This document shows, one piece after another, positions 5,609-11,408 of a stretch of 11,408 bases of DNA. The DNA comes from Sphaerochaetaceae bacterium (GTDB lineage: Bacteria; Spirochaetota; Spirochaetia; Sphaerochaetales; Sphaerochaetaceae), in NCBI GenBank assembly GCA_024405065.1, contig JAKSPF010000026.1:1-11408 (forward strand). Direction: 5' to 3'. The notes under the pieces are model-generated. The model worked only from the letters and a program-made list of their open reading frames with translations. It searched no databases and had not been told where the DNA came from. Position 1 is the first letter of the stretch, and each line of letters starts with the position of its first letter. Made by a program: the position numbers and the translations under genes.

Positions 5609-6538
5609 ATGCATCGCTATATAATCAAGCGACTTATAATGCTTATTCCGGTTCTGCTGGGTGTAGCATTTATTATCTTTGCCATTATGAATGTGGCAGA
5701 AGGTGATCCTGTTTATCAGGTAGCCGGTCCCGATGCAACAGAGGAGCAACTTGATGCTCTGCGTGAAGAAATGGGACTTAACGGATCTCTCATACAGAGA
5801 TACTTCAGATATATCGGAAATCTTCTCCGGGGCGATCTCGGAACGTCATATATAAGCAGGATGGATGTTATGCAGCTTTATCTTCTGCGTCTGCCCAACA
5901 CACTCAGGCTTGCATCAATTGCAATGGTTGTTGCCGTAATTATTTCGGTTCCGCTCGGTATAGTTGCCGCCGTAAACCAGAATTCATGGAAGGATACCAT
6001 AGCAATGGTTCTTGCACTGTTGGGTCTTTCAATGCCCAATTTCTGGCTTGGACTTCTTCTCATTATTCTCTTTTCACTTAAACTCGGGTGGTTCCCTTCC
6101 GGCGGTGCAGAAGGTGTTGTGAGCGTTGTTCTTCCGGCTGTCACCGTAGGCGTAGGGCTTGCGGCTCTCCTTACAAGAACAACACGTTCTTCAATGCTTG
6201 ATGTTCTCAGACAGGATTATCTCAGAACCGCACGTGCAAAGGGAGTTTCCGAAAACAATGTTGTCATGCACCACGCTCTCAGAAACGCACTGATTCCCAT
6301 CATAACAATCTTCGGCGTTCAGTTTTCAAATGTTTTAGGCGGTTCCGTTCTTGCAGAAACGGTATTTGCATGGCCGGGGGTAGGCAGACTGGTTGTTGAC
6401 GCAATTGATCAGCGTGACATCCCTACTGTTACCGGTGCTCTTGTAATGACAACAATGCTTGTAACCGTTGTCAATCTTCTCGTAGATATCGTATATGCCT
6501 ATGTTGATCCCAGAATCAAGGCGCAGTACACAAAGTGA
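5609..6538 (+). CDS. dppB: Peptide/nickel-class ABC transporter permease (DppB-like)
   Basis: A 309-residue inner-membrane protein, one half of the translocation channel. It starts with the family's MxRYIIKRLIMLIPVLLGV segment (residues 1-19), which forms the first helix. GDLGTSY (75-81) precedes the central helices (about 102-124, 132-156, 172-190, 230-250, 279-297). The cytoplasmic coupling loop that docks on the ATPase is RTARAKG (206-212) followed by HHALRNALIPI, and FAWPGVGRL (253-261) is also conserved. The length is normal. AAGGAG at 5598-5603 sits five bases before the ATG. It is separated from dppA by 112 bases carrying two tandem hairpins, whereas the next permease starts only 11 bases after its stop. 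Confidence 0.93.
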   Translation: MHRYIIKRLIMLIPVLLGVAFIIFAIMNVAEGDPVYQVAGPDATEEQLDALREEMGLNGSLIQRYFRYIGNLLRGDLGTSYISRMDVMQLYLLRLPNTLRLASIAMVVAVIISVPLGIVAAVNQNSWKDTIAMVLALLGLSMPNFWLGLLLIILFSLKLGWFPSGGAEGVVSVVLPAVTVGVGLAALLTRTTRSSMLDVLRQDYLRTARAKGVSENNVVMHHALRNALIPIITIFGVQFSNVLGGSVLAETVFAWPGVGRLVVDAIDQRDIPTVTGALVMTTMLVTVVNLLVDIVYAYVDPRIKAQYTK

Positions 6539-6543
6539 GGAGG
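6537..6543 (+). promoter_or_regulatory. Ribosome binding site deciding the dppC start
   Basis: GAGGAGG overlaps the dppB stop codon and lies six bases before the ATG at 6550. An in-frame GTG at 6535 would place this site inside the coding region, so 6550 is the better start. Confidence 0.75.
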
Positions 6544-6549
6544 TGGAAT

Positions 6550-7440
6550 ATGTCAGAAAAAACCGGAGTAAAAGCCTCCAAACTTTATAAAAAAAGAAGT
6601 ACGGTGGACATGGCGTGGAGGCAGCTCAGAAGAAACAAGGGTGCCCTCATCGGTCTTGCTCTGCTTTTTATTATCATTGTGGGTGCTCTTGCGGCTCCTC
6701 TGATTTACGATTACAACACGGATGTCATCGGTATGAATGTCAGAGAGAGAATGCAGTGGCCTTCTGCAAAACATCTCTGCGGAACAGATGAACTGGGACG
6801 TGATATTTTTGCAAGAATCGTTTACGGCGCAAGGTATTCACTTGCCGTAGGTGTTGTGGCGGTTATCATTGCACTGATTGTCGGTGTTCTTCTGGGTTCT
6901 GCTGCCGGTTATATCGGCGGGACTTTTGAAAATGTAGTTATGAGAATATGTGACATATTCTCTTCAATTCCGTCTGTTCTTATGGCTATTGCCGTTGTTT
7001 CCGCTTTGGGAAAAAGCACGCTGAACCTGATGATTGCCGTAGGTATTGCAAGTACGGCACCTTTTGTGCGCGTTGCAAGAGCGGCTGTTCTTGTTGTAAG
7101 GGGTGAAGAATACGTTGAGGCTGCCCGTGCAATCGGTCAGCCGGACTGGAAAATCGTTCTTATTCACATTATCCCCAACTGTGTTTCACAGATTATTGTT
7201 CAGGCCACACTCCGTGTAGGTTCCGCAATTATCTCCGCAGCACAGCTTTCATTCCTGGGGCTCGGAGTTCCTGCCCCTGCACCGGAATGGGGAAGCATGC
7301 TTTCCGCCGGAAGACTCTATATCAGAGATTACAGTTACATGACACTGTTCCCCGGTATTGCAATAATGATTACGGTTCTCTGTCTTAACCTTCTCGGTGA
7401 CGGTCTCAGAGATGCACTTGATCCCAAACTCAAGAGATAA
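6550..7440 (+). CDS. dppC: Peptide/nickel-class ABC transporter permease (DppC-like)
   Basis: A 296-residue inner-membrane protein that pairs with DppB to form the channel. The N-terminal cytoplasmic region and first helix (about 31-53) match the OppC_N type, ahead of the conserved HLCGTDELGRDIFARIVYGAR loop (75-95). Further helices lie near 98-119, 138-153, 157-176, 215-236 and 262-284. The coupling motif EAARAIG (190-196) is followed by the expected HIIPN, and the C-terminus ends GDGLRDALDPKLKR, as is usual. The gene overlaps nothing: 11 bases separate it from dppB, and the ribosome site of the next gene begins right after its TAA stop, so translation of the group is probably coupled. Confidence 0.93.
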   Translation: MSEKTGVKASKLYKKRSTVDMAWRQLRRNKGALIGLALLFIIIVGALAAPLIYDYNTDVIGMNVRERMQWPSAKHLCGTDELGRDIFARIVYGARYSLAVGVVAVIIALIVGVLLGSAAGYIGGTFENVVMRICDIFSSIPSVLMAIAVVSALGKSTLNLMIAVGIASTAPFVRVARAAVLVVRGEEYVEAARAIGQPDWKIVLIHIIPNCVSQIIVQATLRVGSAIISAAQLSFLGLGVPAPAPEWGSMLSAGRLYIRDYSYMTLFPGIAIMITVLCLNLLGDGLRDALDPKLKR

Positions 7441-7457
7441 GGAGGTTTGATACTGGT

Positions 7458-8471
7458 ATGGTGAAAGAAGATAAGGAAATTCTGAATATTGAAGATCTTC
7501 ACGTTCGTTTTGAAACAGAAGACGGTATTGTTTACGCCGTAAACGGTATTAACCTTAAACTCGGTTATAAGAGGACACTCGGTCTTGTAGGTGAAACAGG
7601 TGCAGGAAAAACAACCACGGCACTTGCCATGTTACGTCTTGTTCCGGATCCTCCCGGAGTGGTTGAGTGCAGGAAACTTGAAATCAACGGCAGAGATGTA
7701 CGTGATATTTCCGCAGATGAACTTGAACAGGTCAGAGGCAAGGAAATTTCAATGATCTTTCAGGATCCTATGACTGCCCTGAATCCCGTATTTACGGTCG
7801 GTGAGCAGATAGCAGAGTCCATTGAAATCCATGAGAAATGCTCCAAAGAAGACGCAATGAAAAAGGCGGGAGACATGCTTGAATTGGTGGGTATTCCAAG
7901 ACAGAGGGCAAACGAATATCCCCATCAGTTCTCCGGCGGAATGAAACAGCGTGTTGTCATTGCAATTGCCCTTGCCTGTAATCCCAAGCTTCTTATTGCC
8001 GATGAGCCGACAACAGCACTTGATGTGACCATACAGGCTCAGGTTCTTGAACTTATGACGGAACTCAAAGAGAAGTATGACACATCAATGATTATGATTA
8101 CGCATGATTTGGGAATCGTTGCGGAGGTCTGTGATGATGTTGCGGTTATGTATTCGGGCAGAATTGTTGAGCAGGGTTCTCTTGAAGAGGTGTTCGGAAA
8201 GACAATGCATCCCTACACGGAAGGTCTTTTCAATTCACTTCCCAACATCAAGAACCGTCAGGCAAAACTCAAACCTATTCACGGGCTTATGCCGGATCCC
8301 ACGGAAATTCCCGTAGGATGTCCTTTTGCTCCAAGGTGCAATTATGCAACAGAAGCCTGTAAAAAAGCAATTCCCGAACTTAAATGCGCAGGCGGTACAC
8401 ACCTTGTTGCATGTTCTGCCTATGAACGTGACCCTGAATTCAGGATTGACAGGAGTAAGAAAAATGGCTGA
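7458..8471 (+). CDS. dppD: Peptide/nickel-class ABC transporter ATPase (DppD-like)
   Basis: A 337-residue cytoplasmic ATPase that powers import together with DppF. Visible motifs are Walker A GETGAGKT (45-52), Q-loop FQDP (101-104), the intact signature FSGGMKQRV (158-166), Walker B LLIADE (178-183), D-loop TALD (186-189) and switch His216. The C-terminal oligopeptide-type extension has HPYTEGL (251-257), PIHGLMPDP (273-281) and five cysteines at 288, 294, 301, 310 and 319. Comparable cysteines bind an iron-sulfur cluster in some solved Dpp/Opp ATPases; whether they do so here is inference. GGAGG at 7441-7445 is 12 bases before the ATG, which is longer than ideal. Its last eight bases overlap the start of dppF. 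Confidence 0.93.
   Translation: MVKEDKEILNIEDLHVRFETEDGIVYAVNGINLKLGYKRTLGLVGETGAGKTTTALAMLRLVPDPPGVVECRKLEINGRDVRDISADELEQVRGKEISMIFQDPMTALNPVFTVGEQIAESIEIHEKCSKEDAMKKAGDMLELVGIPRQRANEYPHQFSGGMKQRVVIAIALACNPKLLIADEPTTALDVTIQAQVLELMTELKEKYDTSMIMITHDLGIVAEVCDDVAVMYSGRIVEQGSLEEVFGKTMHPYTEGLFNSLPNIKNRQAKLKPIHGLMPDPTEIPVGCPFAPRCNYATEACKKAIPELKCAGGTHLVACSAYERDPEFRIDRSKKNG
8451..8455 (+). promoter_or_regulatory. Ribosome binding site deciding the dppF start
   Basis: AGGAG lies eight bases before the ATG at 8464, inside the end of dppD. It excludes the longer open frame from 8326, which would add 46 residues unlike the family and overlap dppD by almost 150 bases. Confidence 0.7.
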
Positions 8472-9438
8472 TAACATTCTTGAAGTAAAGAATCTTAAAA
8501 AGTATTTCAAAACCTCCCGTGGCATGTTGCATGCCGTAGATGATATCAATTTCACAATTGAAAGGGGTAAAACACTGGGTCTTGTAGGTGAATCCGGATG
8601 CGGAAAATCCACAACGGGAAGGGTGATTCTCAGACTCATTGAACCCACAAGCGGTGAAGTCCTTTTTGAGGGTAAGGATGTGACAAAACTTTCCAAGAGG
8701 GAAATGCGTCACATGAGAAAGGATATGCAGATTATTTTTCAGGATCCGTTCTCATCCCTTGATCCCAAGAAAACTGTAAGTCAGATTATTGCCGAGCCTA
8801 TCAGAGAAAACAGAATTCTTACCGGAAAAGAAAATATAGAACGCAGAGTTCTTGAGCTTATGGAAACAGTCGGTCTTGCAGAAAGGTATATCAACACATA
8901 TCCTCATGAACTGGATGGCGGCAGAAGACAGAGAATCGGTATTGCCCGTGCTCTTGCAATGGAGCCTAAACTTATAATCTGTGACGAGCCGGTGTCTGCT
9001 CTTGATGTAAGTATTCAGGCACAGATTCTGAATCTTCTTAAAGAACTTCAGGAAAAACTCGGTCTTACATACATTTTCATCACGCATGACCTCAGTGTTG
9101 TAAATCATTTCTCCGATGATATTGCAGTCATGTATCTCGGTCAGATTGTTGAAAAAGCGCCCGCAGAGGAACTGTTTGAACATCCTGTTCATCCGTACAC
9201 TCAGGCACTTCTGTCGGCAATTCCCATTCCCGAACTCGGACACAGAAGAGAGCGTGTAAAACTCAAGGGTGAAATTACAAGTCCCGTTGAACCGCCTGCG
9301 GAGTGCAGATTTGCAAAACGCTGTCTTGAATGTAATGAGAAAATCTGTAAAGCTTCGGTTCCCAAACTTATTGAGATTTCTCCTAATCATTTTATTGCCT
9401 GTCCCCTGAAACAGCAGGAAATGGGTTTTAAGATTTGA
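8464..9438 (+). CDS. dppF: Peptide/nickel-class ABC transporter ATPase (DppF-like)
   Basis: A 324-residue cytoplasmic ATPase, partner of DppD. Motifs are Walker A GESGCGKS (42-49), Q-loop FQDP (92-95), Walker B LIICDE (170-175), D-loop SALD (178-181) and switch His208. The ABC signature reads LDGGRRQRI (150-158), with Asp151 where the consensus has Ser, while the partner ATPase keeps SGG. I recall the same reading in some other DppF-type proteins, so it may be a subfamily feature. One of the two shared ATP sites may be weakened. The C-terminal extension has HPYTQALL (243-250) and cysteines at 281, 287, 290, 295 and 313, again reminiscent of a metal or iron-sulfur site. It is the last gene of the operon, and an intrinsic terminator follows ten bases after the TGA. 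Confidence 0.93.
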   Translation: MADNILEVKNLKKYFKTSRGMLHAVDDINFTIERGKTLGLVGESGCGKSTTGRVILRLIEPTSGEVLFEGKDVTKLSKREMRHMRKDMQIIFQDPFSSLDPKKTVSQIIAEPIRENRILTGKENIERRVLELMETVGLAERYINTYPHELDGGRRQRIGIARALAMEPKLIICDEPVSALDVSIQAQILNLLKELQEKLGLTYIFITHDLSVVNHFSDDIAVMYLGQIVEKAPAEELFEHPVHPYTQALLSAIPIPELGHRRERVKLKGEITSPVEPPAECRFAKRCLECNEKICKASVPKLIEISPNHFIACPLKQQEMGFKI

Positions 9439-9447
9439 ACATAACTC

Positions 9448-9480
9448 AAAGGCAGGTGTTTTACCGGCACTTGCCTTTTT
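9448..9480 (+). terminator. Intrinsic terminator of the peptide ABC transporter operon
   Basis: AAAGGCAGGTG (9448-9458) pairs with CACTTGCCTTT (9468-9478) over 11 positions, including one G-U pair, around a 9-base loop. The right arm runs into TTTTT (9476-9480). It lies just after the dppF stop codon, where a rho-independent terminator is expected. Confidence 0.85.
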
Positions 9481-9500
9481 GCATTTCTCTACACAACAAC

Positions 9501-10631
9501 ATGGTACGTAAATTTCTTATAAAATATCACACAGATGCTGAGATCACCGCTTTTCTGCAGAAAAACGCACGGGAAGGCTACATTCTTACCGGTGTGAAAG
9601 GAAACGATTTTAACTTTGAAAAGCGTACTTTTGACGGACGCCGGCTCTGTGCATTGACGTTGTATCGTACCGGCAGTGAATTTTCCACGGAACTTCAAAT
9701 CAGGGAAAAACTTACTGAAATCAGAAAGAACGGTTGGGACTGTATCTGCATCGGTAAGCCGGAAAATCTGAAAGACAGCCGGCGTCACGTCTACCTGATA
9801 GAGGAAAAAAACGGCTCTTTCCTCCCTGTTTCGGATGAACGCAGTGAAAAAAGGGCTCAGATCAGGGGCAAGTTCAAAAGCATTTCAAACCTTCTCCTGT
9901 GTGCTCTGTATGTGAGTGCACTGGTCTTTCTGTTTTCAACTTCTCTTATTAAGGTTGTAACAAATAACCTGTACATTGTATTTGCCGCTGTTTTTACACT
10001 TCTTCTGACCGTATGCGGCGTTCTCTGTCTTGCAGCCTTTATAAACTGTTTCTTCATCGGTAAAAAAAACAGAATTCTGGATATTTCCACACAAATTACA
10101 GCGTATGCCCTTATTCTGTTTGCACTGTTTCTGGCTGCCGATTCGTTTCTGCATGACAGAGGAAAATCGGAGAGAATTAAAATAGGGACTTCCGTATATC
10201 ATCTGTATTCTGACGATATCCCGGTAAGACTTGAAAATCTCGGCGCAGACACTTCCGGAAAATACAGAACCTCAAGATACATATCGTCCGAATCCTTTGT
10301 TGCCGGAGAAATTTACTGCTTTGATGAGAGCTTCGGAGTTCAGGAAGGATCTACTGTTTACGATAATTCGCAGAAGACCGGTGTTTCTTTCATCAGTTAT
10401 ACGGTGTTTACTTCAAAATCTGCATTTTTACGTGATACGGTTGCTTCACAGGTAATTCCCCACAGTTCCGTACGCAGACCGGATATGGAAAAAAGTCTCG
10501 GAGCAGACCTTGTATTTGAATCACAGACAGGTGCTTATTCCGTTTGCTGCGGTAACAGTATTCTTATTATAAAAAGCGGCTTTGCTCTTACCGCTGACAG
10601 CCTGCGTCTGTTTGTAGAAACGCTGTTCTGA
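9501..10631 (+). CDS. Membrane protein with N-terminal DUF2812-like domain
   Basis: A 376-residue protein of unknown function. Residues 1 to about 105 resemble DUF2812: FLQKNAREGYILTGV (18-32), a following FNFEK (37-41), and NGWDCICIG (77-85). Three membrane helices follow at about 129-150, 156-186 and 196-216. A C-terminal domain of about 155 residues (SERIKIGTSVYHLYSDD and onwards) comes next. DUF2812 proteins are often found near PadR-type regulators, but none is seen in this window. The ATG at 9501 is chosen because the DUF2812-like sequence begins there and because any earlier start (such as TTG at 9435) would translate through the operon terminator. No Shine-Dalgarno sequence is visible before 9501, and no convincing promoter was found, so expression may rely on read-through or an atypical start. 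The gene converges on the MFS gene to the right. Confidence 0.75.
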   Translation: MVRKFLIKYHTDAEITAFLQKNAREGYILTGVKGNDFNFEKRTFDGRRLCALTLYRTGSEFSTELQIREKLTEIRKNGWDCICIGKPENLKDSRRHVYLIEEKNGSFLPVSDERSEKRAQIRGKFKSISNLLLCALYVSALVFLFSTSLIKVVTNNLYIVFAAVFTLLLTVCGVLCLAAFINCFFIGKKNRILDISTQITAYALILFALFLAADSFLHDRGKSERIKIGTSVYHLYSDDIPVRLENLGADTSGKYRTSRYISSESFVAGEIYCFDESFGVQEGSTVYDNSQKTGVSFISYTVFTSKSAFLRDTVASQVIPHSSVRRPDMEKSLGADLVFESQTGAYSVCCGNSILIIKSGFALTADSLRLFVETLF

Positions 10632-10638
10632 ATTTTTT

Positions 10639-10652
10639 GAGCCAATTGGCTC
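10639..10652. terminator. 14-bp palindrome between convergent genes, possible weak terminator
   Basis: GAGCCAATTGGCTC is a perfect palindrome that could form a 5-bp stem with an AATT loop. On the plus strand it is followed by a T-rich stretch (TTGTTCTTTCTTT), and on the minus strand by AAAAAA. It sits eight bases after the stop of the rightward gene and could act as its terminator. The short stem makes this uncertain; it might instead be a protein-binding site. Confidence 0.4.
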
Positions 10653-10664
10653 TTGTTCTTTCTT

Positions 10665-11408
10665 TCAAAACTTCCGCTGCCGATGTACACATAAAACCGT
10701 TATAATCAGATTGACAAGTGCAAAAACAACAAAAGTAATCAGATAAGCAGATTTTGGTGCAATTCTTTTCAACAACAGGAGATCCACAGAAAGCCCCGTG
10801 ACCCACTGGAAGAACAGAGTTCCGAGACTGGAACAGAAATTCATAAAGCCGGTAATAGATGATGAGATAGTGTCATCGGATATTTCCCTTACGTATGATG
10901 TCTGCTGAATACATATATCGCCGACAGAAAAACCGAGTATGAAATCACATATCAGGCAAACGGAAACAGAGGTAAGATGTGATAGGGAAATCAGTAATGC
11001 ACTGATTGCAAAGAAATATTCACTTATGATTGTGCTTCTCACTCTGTTCATGGAATTCGGTTTGAGTCTTTCGGAAAAGAAAGTTCCGCACATAAGTCCC
11101 ACACTCACCAAAGTGGCACTCAGCCCTGAAAGTTGAGTTTTGTCGGGGAATGCAAACGCCATCCATTTTGCGCTCCACAGCCCCTGATAGGAATGTTGAA
11201 TTGAATTGTAAAAAATCCAGCTCAGTGTTACGAGAATCAGAACAGGGCTTTTTATGACAGACTTTGCCGTAAGTGAAATCTGTCTGAATATTTCAGTTGT
11301 CCCCACACTGTTACGCTTTGTAACTGTTTTTCCTGTAAGTAACAAACCCACGGAAACGGTGAGCATTATAACCGCCAGATACAGAAAACCATGAGCAATG
11401 CCGACCCG
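10665..11408 (-). CDS. MFS-type transporter, C-terminal part (N-terminus beyond right edge)
   Basis: The minus-strand frame stays open to the window edge, so the ATG at 11366 is probably internal; 247 residues are visible. About seven hydrophobic segments can be placed. They are FLYLAVIMLTVSVGLLL at the edge, PVLILVTLSWIFYNSIQ, LSATLVSVGLMCGTFF, STIISEYFFAISALLISL, VSVCLICDFILGFSVGD, a helix with MNFCSSLGTLFFQW, and SAYLITFVVFALVNLIITVLC at the end. This matches helix 6 or 7 to helix 12 of a 12-helix major facilitator, with a charged cytoplasmic stretch (GKTVTKRNS) after the first of them, as in the central loop of the fold. The family is assigned from topology rather than a diagnostic motif, and the substrate is unknown. 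The gene converges with the DUF2812-like gene. Confidence 0.65.
   Translation of the reverse strand, partial: RVGIAHGFLYLAVIMLTVSVGLLLTGKTVTKRNSVGTTEIFRQISLTAKSVIKSPVLILVTLSWIFYNSIQHSYQGLWSAKWMAFAFPDKTQLSGLSATLVSVGLMCGTFFSERLKPNSMNRVRSTIISEYFFAISALLISLSHLTSVSVCLICDFILGFSVGDICIQQTSYVREISDDTISSSITGFMNFCSSLGTLFFQWVTGLSVDLLLLKRIAPKSAYLITFVVFALVNLIITVLCVHRQRKF

Noticed and set aside
8326..8463. Longer open frame upstream of the DppF start
   Set aside because: It overlaps dppD by nearly 150 bases, does not resemble the DppF N-terminus, and the ATG at 8464 has its own AGGAG site.
8235..8696. 153-codon minus-strand open frame across the dppD/dppF junction
   Set aside because: It is wholly antisense to two conserved genes, and no protein family is recognisable.
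8752..9390. 212-codon open frame on the minus strand opposite dppF
   Set aside because: It is antisense to a well-conserved ATPase, has no ribosome site, and its cysteine- and asparagine-rich product looks like a shadow of the real frame.
9435..9500. TTG start for the DUF2812-like gene
   Set aside because: The added residues come from the dppF stop region and the terminator stem-loop, and they show no family resemblance.
10663..10672. TTTCAAAACT at the end of the MFS gene as a further motif copy
   Set aside because: Only the ten-base core matches, the GGCAA part is missing, and it lies within the last codons of the gene.

Overview
The window looks like chromosomal DNA of a host-associated, amino-acid- and peptide-fermenting bacterium. 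A treponeme-like spirochaete is my best guess (moderate confidence). The basis is two short lipoprotein signal peptides with relaxed lipoboxes (LLCSC, LVSC), a single-chain ~400-residue iron-sulfur L-serine dehydratase, moderate GC content, and a poly-G tract of the kind known from Treponema. A clostridial origin cannot be excluded from the sequence alone.

Left part (1-2886), minus strand except for a fragment at the edge. Bases 3-80 could be the tail of a rightward gene entering from the left. Then come, on the minus strand, a CPBP-type membrane protein with incomplete active-site motifs (122-829), an L-serine ammonia-lyase (943-2151) and an S51-family peptidase (2209-2886). The peptidase promoter sits so close to its start codon that a leaderless mRNA is predicted. 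A 115-bp divergent gap separates it from the rightward genes.

Middle (3002-9438), plus strand. An orphan lipoprotein is followed by a complete five-gene ABC importer of the dipeptide/oligopeptide/nickel class in the order binding lipoprotein, permease, permease, ATPase, ATPase (dppA-B-C-D-F-like). A good promoter precedes the binding-protein gene. A strong UUCG-capped hairpin follows it, and a second long inverted repeat ends just before the ribosome site of the next gene. Together these could allow much binding protein and less of the membrane complex. The last four genes are packed tightly (11-nt gap, 17-nt gap, 8-nt overlap), and a clear intrinsic terminator closes the operon at 9448-9480. 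Imported peptides could supply serine and other amino acids to the peptidase and serine dehydratase encoded next door; this metabolic link is inference.

Right part (9501-11408). A rightward membrane protein with an N-terminal DUF2812-like domain converges on a leftward MFS transporter whose N-terminal half lies beyond the right edge. A 14-bp palindrome lies between them.

No tRNA, rRNA, CRISPR array, insertion sequence or phage gene was seen, and no clearly new multi-gene system. The most unusual signals are small: a recurring intergenic motif (GGCAAYTTTCAAAACT, several copies on both strands, one pair forming an inverted repeat ahead of dppB), the poly-G tract, the predicted leaderless peptidase mRNA, the degenerate CPBP protein, and an Asp in place of Ser in the ABC signature of the second ATPase.
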